Shown: positions 18,590 through 26,491 of the stretch, in pieces | Layout of the letters: every line of letters begins with the position of its first letter | Numbering within the stretch: position 1 is the stretch's first letter | Assembly (NCBI GenBank): GCA_040388785.1 | Contig: JAZKBD010000022.1 | Location: 6,626 to 70,625, forward strand | From: 66-474 sp040388785 | Lineage (GTDB): Bacteria > Pseudomonadota > Gammaproteobacteria > Xanthomonadales > Rhodanobacteraceae | Reading direction: 5' to 3' | DNA length: 64,000 bases | Translations under genes and position numbers: made by a program | Notes under the pieces: generated by a model | What the model was told of the DNA's origin: nothing | Database searches by the model: none | Seen by the model: the letters and a program-made list of their open reading frames with translations, nothing else

Positions 18590-19809
18590 CAGCAGTGCCC
18601 TTCCGCCAACGCCGGTTCGCATGCCGATTCATTGATGCATGAAGCGAACTCGAGTCCGGGTTCCATCTCCACGAGCGCCGGATCGGCCAGCGCCTTCGCG
18701 AGCAGTTTGGGTTTTCCGTCCAGCATCACCGGCAACGTTTCCACATGTGCCGCATCGAACCATTCGGCAAAATCGGGATCGGCGACGCGCGGCACGCCGT
18801 CGCGCACCACGGCACGAATCTGGCTGCGTTCGATCCCGGCGATGCTGCGTGCGCCGTCGCCGCCACGATCGGCGACAATCAGCAGGTCCGCGTGCGCGCC
18901 GGCCGCGAGGTGGCCGCGCTGCGGGAGTCGCAGGATGCGTGCGGCGTCGGTCGTCGCCAGCGACAGCGCCTCGCGCACGCCAAGTCCGTCCAAATCGACG
19001 ACGCTGCGCAACTCCCCGAGCAAGTCGCGCGCGCCGCTGAGCCGCGAATCGCTGCCCAGCGCCAGCCGTCCGGCGGTGTGCAGGCGGCGCGGATCGAGCG
19101 TGCGCCCGAGCAGGTTGCGGTTGCTCATCGGACACCAGATCACCGCAGCGCCCGTTTCGATGATGCGATCGATGTCGCGCTCGCGCAGTCCGACGCCGTG
19201 CACCAGCACGCTGTTCGACGCGAGGCAACCCAGCGCATCCAGTTGCGAAAGCTCCGCCCGCGCGGTGGCATCGGTGCCTTCGGCCAGGTGGATCATCCAC
19301 GGCCGATCGGTCGGCGTGGCATCGAAACTCCGCCATGCCGGCGGCCCGTAGGCGGGCCAGCCCAGCGCGTAACTCCAACCGTAGTCGCGCAGCAACGCGA
19401 CCGGGAAATCCGCCATGTCGAGCGCCGGATGCCAGGGATCGTGGTGCGCCACGCAGGTCGTGCCCGCAAGCAGGTTTTTCAGCGCGCCGTGTCGCAGCCG
19501 CAGCGTTTTCGGTACCGCAAGCGCAGCGATGACGAAGGGATTACGGAAATGCGCCTGAAATGCCGCGATCCATGCGTAGCTGTTCGGGAATGGCGCGCCG
19601 GTTGGCAGCGGTGGCACCGCATTGAGGTGCAGATGCTCGTGCGCGTTGACCAGGCCGGGCACGATCACGTGATCGCGCAGGTCGATGCGGTACGCGCGCG
19701 CAGGCGGCGAAGCACCAATCCTGCCGTCGGCGATCGACAATGGTGCGCGCGATTCACCGTCGGCAGTGATCGTCCGCGCACCGCACAGCCTGATGGCAGT
19801 GGCCGTCAT
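18589..19809 (-). CDS. Amidohydrolase / cytosine-deaminase-like hydrolase
   Basis: 406 residues. Metal site H57-x-H59 (PGLVNAHEHLHLN), a third His in SVLVHGVGL and an Asp in LALGSDSRL match the TrzA/AtzA-SsnA branch of the amidohydrolase superfamily, which hydrolyses or deaminates heterocycles and amides. A further HDP and HLAEG pair lies in the middle. The ATG overlaps the stop of the methyltransferase behind it (ATGA). A nucleobase- or guanidine-type hydrolase inside a glycan export operon is unexpected; it could trim an amide or amidine group on the product, but the substrate cannot be read from sequence. Confidence 0.8.
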   Translation of the reverse strand: MTATAIRLCGARTITADGESRAPLSIADGRIGASPPARAYRIDLRDHVIVPGLVNAHEHLHLNAVPPLPTGAPFPNSYAWIAAFQAHFRNPFVIAALAVPKTLRLRHGALKNLLAGTTCVAHHDPWHPALDMADFPVALLRDYGWSYALGWPAYGPPAWRSFDATPTDRPWMIHLAEGTDATARAELSQLDALGCLASNSVLVHGVGLRERDIDRIIETGAAVIWCPMSNRNLLGRTLDPRRLHTAGRLALGSDSRLSGARDLLGELRSVVDLDGLGVREALSLATTDAARILRLPQRGHLAAGAHADLLIVADRGGDGARSIAGIERSQIRAVVRDGVPRVADPDFAEWFDAAHVETLPVMLDGKPKLLAKALADPALVEMEPGLEFASCINESACEPALAEGHC

Positions 19810-20639
19810 GACCGCGACCGCGCGCTCATCACGATCAGGAAATGATCGCCCATGCCGCGCAGCAGAGGCAGTCCGCCGATGCGATCATCGAGCCGCGCCA
19901 GCCAGTCGCACCATTGTTGATGACGACGGTAGTAATCCAGCAGATATGGCGGCGGCATGAACAGCCCGAGCGTGCGATAGCCGCACAACGAGAAGTGTTC
20001 GGCAAACGCCCGGTAGAACTCGCGCGGCAGGTAATACCGCGTCCAGATCGTGTGGCGATTCATGCCGACCGGCGTCACGCCGCGCGCGGCCCTCACCCAC
20101 GCACGGCTGAAACGTCCGCGCAACACGTAATGGCCGATTTCCCAAGGGCAGATCCGGCCGATCACCGAACACACCAATTTGCCGCCGGGCCGCAGCAGGC
20201 GCGCGCACTCGGCCGCGGCCGCTTCGAGATCGGGCACGCAGTTCAGCGGCCCTATGTTCGAATAGATGCCGTCGAATTCACCTTCGACCTGGTCGAGTTG
20301 GTGGATGCCGACGTGCCGGGCGTCGACCCGGGAACGCATTGCAACCTGCGCGGCGAGGGAGCGCGTGCGCTCCACCATTCGCGGCGACCAGTCGGTGGCA
20401 GTGACGCGATAGCCGCGCCGCGCGAACTCGACCGCATCGAGGCCGGTGCCGCATCCCAGATCCAGCAACCGCGATCCCGGCGGAACCTCGTCGCGCACCG
20501 CGTTCCACATCGCCCGCCGCATGCGCTGGATCAGCACGTTGTTGCCGCGCGGACCGTCATAATCGGCAGCGACGCTGTCGAACGCTCGAAGCGTATCGAG
20601 AAGTTGCGATTCGACAGCGGGCGTACTTTGTTCGAACAT
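19806..20639 (-). CDS. Class I SAM-dependent methyltransferase, first gene of the minus-strand operon
   Basis: 277 residues. Motif I SRLLDLGCGTGLDAVEFA, then VTATDWSPRMVERTRSL, FDGIYSNIGPLNCVPDL and RLLRPGGKLVCSVIGRICPW give a complete SAM-binding core. The C-terminal third (HTIWTRYYLPREFYRAFAEHF) is the usual cap of Methyltransf_11/25 enzymes. It is the 5'-most gene of an operon extending to 5790. Upstream lies a 234-base gap facing the cytochrome operon. Together with the other methyltransferases it suggests a heavily methylated export product. Confidence 0.8.
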   Translation of the reverse strand: MFEQSTPAVESQLLDTLRAFDSVAADYDGPRGNNVLIQRMRRAMWNAVRDEVPPGSRLLDLGCGTGLDAVEFARRGYRVTATDWSPRMVERTRSLAAQVAMRSRVDARHVGIHQLDQVEGEFDGIYSNIGPLNCVPDLEAAAAECARLLRPGGKLVCSVIGRICPWEIGHYVLRGRFSRAWVRAARGVTPVGMNRHTIWTRYYLPREFYRAFAEHFSLCGYRTLGLFMPPPYLLDYYRRHQQWCDWLARLDDRIGGLPLLRGMGDHFLIVMSARSRS

Positions 20640-20873
20640 GGCGAGCAGAGCCGTACCGGAATGTCTCGAGAAGTCGTGAAGTGGGTGTCTTCGCGGCGCG
20701 CTTTGGTTGAATGGCGGGTCGGCACACGCGTCGTCTTCCTGCTTGACAAGGTTCGCGTGGCCGCCTGAGGATCACGGTCAGTCGGGATGCCGATCGCGTC
20801 CATGGCGGGCTCGCGTGGGTGCGCTCCGCACCGCGGCTGCTCGCCGTCATCGCCCTTGTCGGAGTGCGGTTAC
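20640..20873. other. Divergent intergenic region between the glycan operon and the cytochrome operon
   Basis: 234 bases separate two long divergent operons. I found no convincing sigma-70 hexamer pair; an ECF promoter may be present because the rightward operon encodes an ECF factor that often drives its own transcription. A GGAG sequence eight to nine bases before 20874 is the likely ribosome binding site of the rightward gene. Confidence 0.4.
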
Positions 20874-21671
20874 ATGACGCAGGAAGGTCGAAACCCGTTC
20901 CGGCATCATCGTCGCGGCAACGCCGAACCGCGGCGAAGGGCACCGCGGCGTCGCCAGCTCGCCATCGCGACTCGTGCACTCCTCCTCGCCGTCGTCGCAA
21001 CCGGCTCGCTTCTGCCGGCCTGCGCCCGCGCCGGTGATCTGAGCGGATCGGCATCGCTTGCTTCGCAGTTGGTGGATCGCGGCCTCGCGATCACCTCCCC
21101 GACGCCTGTCCTGCAAGGTGGCATCGCCTGGACGACGTCATCGGGTTGGTCGCTGGGCCTGTCCGGCGGGATCGAACTGCGTTCGCCGGGTCACCTTTCT
21201 GAAAGCGTGGCCCGGGTGGCGCACGCCTGGACCCTTTCCACGAACTGGCGGATGCAGGCCGACATGGTCTACTACCACTACGCCGGCCGCCTGCATGCCA
21301 ACGTTTACGAACCCGGCACTTACTGGGTGTACCGCGATGTCCTGACCCTCGGCGTGTCGCTCATCCACGTCGCCGGAGCGGACGAGCACACGCTGCACCC
21401 GGCCGCCGACCTGAATTTCCGCTGGCCGTTGGCCGGGGATTTCTCCTTCTCCGGCGGGTTGGGCGTTGCGCGTTACGCGTTGCCTTATGGCAGGCCGCCG
21501 AACGAGCGCTACCGCACGGGCTATTACCGTTATGGCGAGGCGGGTTTGCTTTGGCGGCATGGCGCGTGGCAGGCCGAACTCGATCGCATTGCCGTCGACT
21601 CGCATTCACGGCCGTACCTGCGCCGCTACGCCGCCTCGCCGTGGCTCTTTGTCCTTTCCCGATCCTTCTGA
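20874..21671 (+). CDS. Secreted beta-barrel-like protein, TorF/gcw_chp-like
   Basis: 265 residues from ATG 20874, with GGAG upstream. The N-terminus is basic followed by LATRALLLAV-type hydrophobic sequence and a cleavage-like site (ARAGDLSGS), so it is exported. The mature part starts LSGSASLASQLVDRGLAITS and shows repeated beta strands with aromatic ends (WSLGLSGGIEL, WALSTNWRMQADMVYYHY-like), ending in the outer-membrane style F (LSRSF). This pattern, with 'QLVDRG' near the start, is that of the TorF-family putative porins (TIGR02001). It is the first gene of the rightward operon; a link with the electron conduit is inferred. Confidence 0.6.
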   Translation: MTQEGRNPFRHHRRGNAEPRRRAPRRRQLAIATRALLLAVVATGSLLPACARAGDLSGSASLASQLVDRGLAITSPTPVLQGGIAWTTSSGWSLGLSGGIELRSPGHLSESVARVAHAWTLSTNWRMQADMVYYHYAGRLHANVYEPGTYWVYRDVLTLGVSLIHVAGADEHTLHPAADLNFRWPLAGDFSFSGGLGVARYALPYGRPPNERYRTGYYRYGEAGLLWRHGAWQAELDRIAVDSHSRPYLRRYAASPWLFVLSRSF

Positions 21672-21764
21672 AGCCGCATTGCCATGGGAATCGGCCGCCC
21701 TGACAGGCAACCTTCACACCCCGAACCGGCACCCACCCTGCAGACTGGCCGTTCCCGTGCAGCA

Positions 21765-22349
21765 ATGAATGAATCCTCGAGCGATGTCGATACCCGTGAT
21801 CGCATGCTGCTGCAGCGCATGGCAGCGGGCGATCGTGCGGCGCTGGAGACGCTTTATCGCGCCTACCAGGGCGGCCTGAGCCGCTTCCTGTCGCGCCTCA
21901 CCCGCCGCGCGGACCTGATCGAGGAGATCGTCAACGATTGCTTCTGGATCGCCTGGCGCAAGGCGGACAGCTTTCACGGCGACTCGCGTGTTTCCACCTG
22001 GATCATGGGCATCGCCTATCGCTGCGGGCTGAAAGCACTCCGGCAACGCGGCGACGAACCCGTGGACGACTACGCGCTGCGCGAAGGACACGGTCCCTCC
22101 CACGATCCGGATGAGGATCGCGAACTGCGTGACTGGCTGGGCGAGGGACTCAAGCACCTGTCTGCGGACCAGCGGGTCGTGGTTGAACTGGTTTACGGCG
22201 TCGGCAACAGCCTCGAGGAGGTTGCCGCCATCATGCAGGCCCCCGTCGGCACCGTGAAGGCACGCTTGTTCCACGCGCGCATCAAGTTGCGCAACGTACT
22301 TCCGGCCCTGGCAGGCGATGCGCCTGCGCAACGAGAGAACAGATCATGA
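21765..22349 (+). CDS. ECF-family RNA polymerase sigma factor
   Basis: 194 residues from ATG 21765; the in-frame ATG at 21684 would add 27 residues without family character. Region 2 is LSRFLSRLTRRADLIEEIV with the NDCFWIAWRKADSF stretch that binds the -10 element; region 4 is LSADQRVVVELVYGVGNSLE followed by the helix-turn-helix VAAIMQAPVGTVKARLFHAR. Region 3 is absent, as expected for ECF factors. Its stop overlaps the anti-sigma gene by 4 bases, the usual coupled arrangement. It probably drives this operon in response to a periplasmic signal held by the anti-sigma and subtilase-like neighbours. Confidence 0.9.
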   Translation: MNESSSDVDTRDRMLLQRMAAGDRAALETLYRAYQGGLSRFLSRLTRRADLIEEIVNDCFWIAWRKADSFHGDSRVSTWIMGIAYRCGLKALRQRGDEPVDDYALREGHGPSHDPDEDRELRDWLGEGLKHLSADQRVVVELVYGVGNSLEEVAAIMQAPVGTVKARLFHARIKLRNVLPALAGDAPAQRENRS

Positions 22350-22975
22350 CGACCCAGATGAATTCCGGCCAGGACTGTGCCCGCGCATGGGAAATCATGC
22401 CGTGGGCTTTGCAGGCGACCGCCGCCCCCGGGCAGCGCGAATGGCTGATGCACCACCTTGCGCAGTGCGAAGCGTGCAGCGCGGAGTTCGCCCAGCAGAG
22501 CCGGCTGCGCTGCGCCCTGTCGTTGCCCACGGATGTTCCCGTCGACGCGGAGCGCGGGTTGAAACACCTGCTGGAACGTCTCGATTCACCCGAAACCGAA
22601 GCGACGCCGATTCGACGCTGGTCGTCGGGCAACCGGTTGACGCGGGCGCTGGCCGCCGCGGTGGTGCTGCAGGCGATCGGAATCGGCGCCCTCGGCGTGC
22701 GGCTGTGGTCGGACCAGGCGCCGCATTACCGAACCCTCAGCCAGCCAGCCCTGCTTGAGCCGGCGGGTGCACTTCGCGTGGTGCCCGCCAACGGCATGAA
22801 ACTGGCCGACTGGAACAGGTTGCTGCACGACCTGGGCCTACGCGTGGTCGATGGCCCGAACGACGCCGGCGCCTACGCGGTCGTGCCCGCCGGATCGTCT
22901 TCGGCGTCCGCGTTGCGGAAGCTTCGCGCGGATCGCGACATCCGTCTGGCGGAACCTGTCGATAACACGCCATGA
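22346..22975 (+). CDS. Zinc-finger anti-sigma factor with a subtilase-prodomain-like periplasmic domain
   Basis: 209 residues. The cytoplasmic part has the ZAS motif H37-x3-C41-x2-C44 (HHLAQCEAC) that clamps ECF sigma factors. A single membrane span lies at about 101-120. The periplasmic part, about 140-205, reads LRVVPANGMKL, then LGLRVVDGPNDAGAYAVVPAG and SASALRKLRADRDIRLAEP. This last block has the shape of an S8/I9-type prodomain (xALxxLRxDxxVxLAEPxxN). The next gene encodes a subtilase whose own N-terminal region contains RDALLAALVRDKRVQLAEP, the same pattern. I infer that the anti-sigma factor may be bound or cut by that neighbour. It overlaps the sigma gene by 4 bases. Confidence 0.8.
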   Translation: MTTQMNSGQDCARAWEIMPWALQATAAPGQREWLMHHLAQCEACSAEFAQQSRLRCALSLPTDVPVDAERGLKHLLERLDSPETEATPIRRWSSGNRLTRALAAAVVLQAIGIGALGVRLWSDQAPHYRTLSQPALLEPAGALRVVPANGMKLADWNRLLHDLGLRVVDGPNDAGAYAVVPAGSSSASALRKLRADRDIRLAEPVDNTP

Positions 22976-22985
22976 AAATCGGGCC

Positions 22986-24248
22986 ATGAAAGCTGGCGCA
23001 CTTCTCATCGCGGCCGCGTGCGTGGTTTGGAGTGCGTACGCGCACGCGCAAACCGGCGACACCGTGGTTGCGATGGACAGCCAGCGCGACATCGTGCTGG
23101 CCGTCGCCAATCCAGTCGATCCGCCGCCGACGCACGCGGGTTCCAGCCTGCTCGGTTACACGCCGTCGGGCAATTACGGCGCAGGCCAACGCGCGGTGTC
23201 CCTGCTCGCCACGCTGCAACGGAGCTACCACTGGCACCAACTGGTGGGCTGGCCCATCAAGAGCCTGGACCTGTATTGCATCGTGCTGGAACCGCCCGAC
23301 GGCACCAAGAGGGATGCCCTGCTCGCGGCGCTCGTGCGCGACAAGCGGGTGCAGCTCGCGGAGCCGTTGCGGAATTTTTCCGTGTACTCGAGCGACCAGC
23401 AGGATGCGCGCAAGTACAACGATCCCTACGTCGATCTCCAGCGCGGTTTCGTCGAGACCGCTGCCGCACGCGCGCAAACCGCGACACAGGGCGCGGGCGT
23501 CGACGTCGCCATCGTCGATACCGGTGCGGATGTCGAGCACCCCGATCTGAAAGGCCAGATCCGCGACGTCCACAACCTCGTGGATGACGACACCTCGGCA
23601 TTCGACCGCGACCACCACGGCACCGAAGTCGCCGGCATCATCGGCGCGATCGCCGACAACCACATCGGCATCGTGGGCATGGCGCCCAAGGCGCGGTTGA
23701 GCATTTACAAGGCGTGCTGGTATTCGCCGGATGCCGACGCCGGCGCGCGCTGCAATTCGTTCACCCTCGCCAAGGCGCTGGCCGCCGTGATGGACACCAA
23801 CGCCCGCATCGTGAACCTGAGCCTGGGCGGCCCGTCCGATCCCCTCCTGTCCCGACTGCTGCAAGGCGTGCTGCAGCGGCACATCGTGATCGCCGCGCTG
23901 CCGCCGGACGGCAGGCTCGATGGATTCCCCGCCGACGTGCCCGGCGTGATCGTGGTGAACTCGAGCGGCAGCGCGCTGGACCCGCCGGGCGTGCTGAACG
24001 CGCCCGGCAACGACATCCTGACGACACAGCCCGACGGCGGTTACGACTTCACTTCCGGTTCGTCCCTGGCCGCCGCGCAGGTCAGCGGCATCGCCGCGTT
24101 GCTGGTGTCGCTCGATCCCGACCTGGATGGACGCGCCATCCACGATCTCCTGACACGCACCAGCACGATGGCTGGCGGCGAGCTTCAAGTGAACGCCGCC
24201 GCGGCAGTGGCCGCGCTGGGCCGTGCGGTTCCATCGAACCATGACTAG
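22986..24248 (+). CDS. S8 (subtilase) family protein, secreted, with an atypical oxyanion site
   Basis: 420 residues from ATG 22986, after 10 bases. A signal peptide (ALLIAAACVVWSAYAHAQ) is followed by a prodomain-like region at about 65-130. The catalytic triad is in place: D178 in AIVDTGAD, H211 in DHHGTEVAG, S360 in SGSSLAAAQ. The oxyanion-hole Asn, usually in AxGNxG near residue 305, is not visible: the sequence is VIAALPPDGRLDG. The enzyme may be weak, specialised or a binding protein instead of a protease. It sits directly after the sigma/anti-sigma pair and shares a prodomain pattern with the anti-sigma factor. It overlaps folE2 by 8 bases. Confidence 0.8.
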   Translation: MKAGALLIAAACVVWSAYAHAQTGDTVVAMDSQRDIVLAVANPVDPPPTHAGSSLLGYTPSGNYGAGQRAVSLLATLQRSYHWHQLVGWPIKSLDLYCIVLEPPDGTKRDALLAALVRDKRVQLAEPLRNFSVYSSDQQDARKYNDPYVDLQRGFVETAAARAQTATQGAGVDVAIVDTGADVEHPDLKGQIRDVHNLVDDDTSAFDRDHHGTEVAGIIGAIADNHIGIVGMAPKARLSIYKACWYSPDADAGARCNSFTLAKALAAVMDTNARIVNLSLGGPSDPLLSRLLQGVLQRHIVIAALPPDGRLDGFPADVPGVIVVNSSGSALDPPGVLNAPGNDILTTQPDGGYDFTSGSSLAAAQVSGIAALLVSLDPDLDGRAIHDLLTRTSTMAGGELQVNAAAAVAALGRAVPSNHD

Positions 24249-25236
24249 CGCGGACGCGCCGATCGCGCCCGACACGACGGGTTCGGCCCTGGACGAACTT
24301 CGCGGCCTCCTTCACCCGAGGCCCGACGTCGCCGCGGAAACACTGCCGCCGGCCGACAATGCGATCGACTGGGTGGGCATGCAGGGGATCGAGATGCCGA
24401 TCCTGTTCGATGCCGGCGACGGCGAGCTGCCGCGCAATCGCGCAAGCGTCGATGCCTTCGTGAACTTGGCGCGTCCGGACCGGCGCGGCATCCACATGTC
24501 GCGGCTGTACCTGCTGGTGAATCAATACCTCGGCGACGCGGCGGTCGACGCGAAAACGCTGGCATCGCTGCTTGGCGCGTTCCTGCATTCGCACCACGAC
24601 CTTGCCGATTGCGCACGCATCGGCATTCGCTTCGAGCACCTGGTGCGCAGGAAGGCGCTGCGCAGCGAACACCATGGCTGGCGCGCCTATCCGGTCGCCA
24701 TCGAAGCCGCCCTGATCGGCGGCGTGTTCCACCTGGAACTCGGGACGCAAGTCGTGTATTCCTCGACCTGCCCCGCTTCCGTTGCGCTGTCACGGCAAGT
24801 GGTCCAGCAACGGTTCGCGGCGGATTTCCATGCCGGGGAACCGCTGGGCCATGCCGCCGTGTTGGCGTGGCTGGGCAGCGAACGCGGCATGGCCGCCACC
24901 CCGCACGCCCAGCGCAGCGTCGCGCACGTGCGCGTGCGCTTCGTTCCGGATGCGACGATGAACCTGATCGCCTTGATCGACCGGATCGAAGGCTCGCTCG
25001 GGACCGCGGTGCAGACTGCGGTGAAGCGCGAAGACGAGCAGGCTTTCGCGCAGGCCAACGCCGAGAACCCGATGTTCTGCGAGGACGCGGCGCGCCGCAT
25101 CCGGGGCGCGCTCGAAAAGGACGATGACATCAGCGCTTTCCACGTGCGCGTCGAACACCAGGAAAGTCTGCACGCGCACGACGCCGTCGCGCAGGTCAGC
25201 CGGAATTTCCCGGGCTCAGCACATGGCTTTTTCTGA
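24241..25236 (+). CDS. folE2: GTP cyclohydrolase FolE2 (type IB)
   Basis: 331 residues from ATG 24241, overlapping the subtilase stop. Family signatures: RRGIHMSRLYLLVNQYL, the catalytic Cys C177 in VVYSSTCPASVALSRQ, and ENPMFCEDAARRIRGAL. FolE2 converts GTP to dihydroneopterin triphosphate, the first step of folate and tetrahydropterin synthesis, using metals other than zinc; in many bacteria it substitutes for zinc-dependent FolE when zinc is scarce. Here it lies inside an electron-conduit operon and overlaps the next cytochrome gene by 14 bases, so it is co-transcribed. Why is not clear; pterin supply or metal limitation are possible reasons. Confidence 0.9.
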   Translation: MTSADAPIAPDTTGSALDELRGLLHPRPDVAAETLPPADNAIDWVGMQGIEMPILFDAGDGELPRNRASVDAFVNLARPDRRGIHMSRLYLLVNQYLGDAAVDAKTLASLLGAFLHSHHDLADCARIGIRFEHLVRRKALRSEHHGWRAYPVAIEAALIGGVFHLELGTQVVYSSTCPASVALSRQVVQQRFAADFHAGEPLGHAAVLAWLGSERGMAATPHAQRSVAHVRVRFVPDATMNLIALIDRIEGSLGTAVQTAVKREDEQAFAQANAENPMFCEDAARRIRGALEKDDDISAFHVRVEHQESLHAHDAVAQVSRNFPGSAHGFF

Positions 25237-26464
25237 GCGAACGGCACGAAGCGGTGGCCTGCGCATGGCCATGGCGTTGCCCATGCTGCTGGCCGTGGCG
25301 GGCGCGATGCTGGGAGTCCGGCCGGCCGTTGCACAAGCGACCCATCCCGTCGCCAGCACGAGCGCGCTGACCGAACGGGATTTCAGCCGCATGTTGCCGG
25401 CGATGACGGCGCAAGCCGCAGCAAATGCGAACGACGGCAATCCGCACGCGGGCGCATTGCCGGCCAGCGCATTGACCACCCGGGATTTCGAGCGGATGTT
25501 GCCGCGCACCGACATGCGCACCGACGCCGACACGAATGCGCACCCGCATGCGCACGCCTTCCTCGACAGCGGTCCGGCGACGTCTTTCGACGGCGCACCG
25601 ATCGCGAAGAATCCGCTGGCACCCGATGCAGTCGCGATCGGCGCCAAGTCCTGCATTGCCTGCCACGCGCTGGAAAACGTGCAGGCATCGCACTCGCTGC
25701 ACGTGCAGGCGTTTCGCGCCGGTGTCGCCGGCACCGGCCCCGCGGCGGCGTGCGAATCCTGCCACGGGCCGGGTTCCGCACACGCAAGGGATCCGACCAG
25801 ACCGGGCCTGGTCATCGCCTTCACCCGTGATTCAAAGACACCGATCGACACGCAGGCCGGCGTGTGCCTCGCGTGCCACAAGGGCGGCGCGCGCCAGGAC
25901 TGGATCGGTTCGGTGCACCAGCAACACCAACTCGGCTGCACCGACTGCCACAACCCGATGGCGAAGCTGTCGGCCGAAGGCGTGCTGGCCGACAACTCGA
26001 TCAACGAGGTGTGCGCCGCCTGCCACCAGGACATCCGCGACAAGTTCAACCGCCGCTCGCACATGCCGCTGCCGGAGGGACAGATGTCCTGCGCGGATTG
26101 CCACAATCCGCACGGCACCTTGACGGCGGACCTGATCAAGACCGACACGGTCAACGAGACCTGCTACGCCTGCCACGCCGAGAAACGCGGGCCGTTCCTG
26201 TTCGAACACGCGCCGGTGCGCGAGAACTGCCTGGCCTGCCACGACCCGCACGGTTCCAACCAGCAGGCGTTGCTCACGCTGCCGGTTCCGATGTTGTGCC
26301 AGCAGTGCCACACCATGACGGGGCATCCCAACGATGTGCTGACGACGGCCGGACTCGCAACCGGGCCTGCACCGGACGAGCGGCTGATCGGCCGCGCCTG
26401 CCTGACCTGCCACGCCAACATCCACGGTTCCAACAATCCCTCCGGTTCGCGGTTCCATAAGTAG
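25223..26464 (+). CDS. Decaheme c-type cytochrome (DmsE/MtrA family)
   Basis: 413 residues from ATG 25223. A signal peptide (LLAVAGAMLGVRPAVAQA) is followed by a linker of about 100 residues with a duplicated motif, SALTERDFSRMLP at 47-59 and SALTTRDFERMLP at 82-94. The C-terminal 270 residues contain ten CxxCH heme sites: CIACH, CESCH, CLACH, CTDCH, CAACH, CADCH, CYACH, CLACH, CQQCH and CLTCH. This matches the periplasmic partner that sits inside an MtrB/PioB porin and moves electrons through the outer membrane. The MtrB-type gene follows after 27 bases. Ferrous iron oxidation or outward electron transfer are both possible; no outer-surface MtrC-like gene is present. Confidence 0.92.
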   Translation: MAFSERTARSGGLRMAMALPMLLAVAGAMLGVRPAVAQATHPVASTSALTERDFSRMLPAMTAQAAANANDGNPHAGALPASALTTRDFERMLPRTDMRTDADTNAHPHAHAFLDSGPATSFDGAPIAKNPLAPDAVAIGAKSCIACHALENVQASHSLHVQAFRAGVAGTGPAAACESCHGPGSAHARDPTRPGLVIAFTRDSKTPIDTQAGVCLACHKGGARQDWIGSVHQQHQLGCTDCHNPMAKLSAEGVLADNSINEVCAACHQDIRDKFNRRSHMPLPEGQMSCADCHNPHGTLTADLIKTDTVNETCYACHAEKRGPFLFEHAPVRENCLACHDPHGSNQQALLTLPVPMLCQQCHTMTGHPNDVLTTAGLATGPAPDERLIGRACLTCHANIHGSNNPSGSRFHK

Positions 26465-26491
26465 CGCCGTCACGGCGCAGCGGCACTGTGC

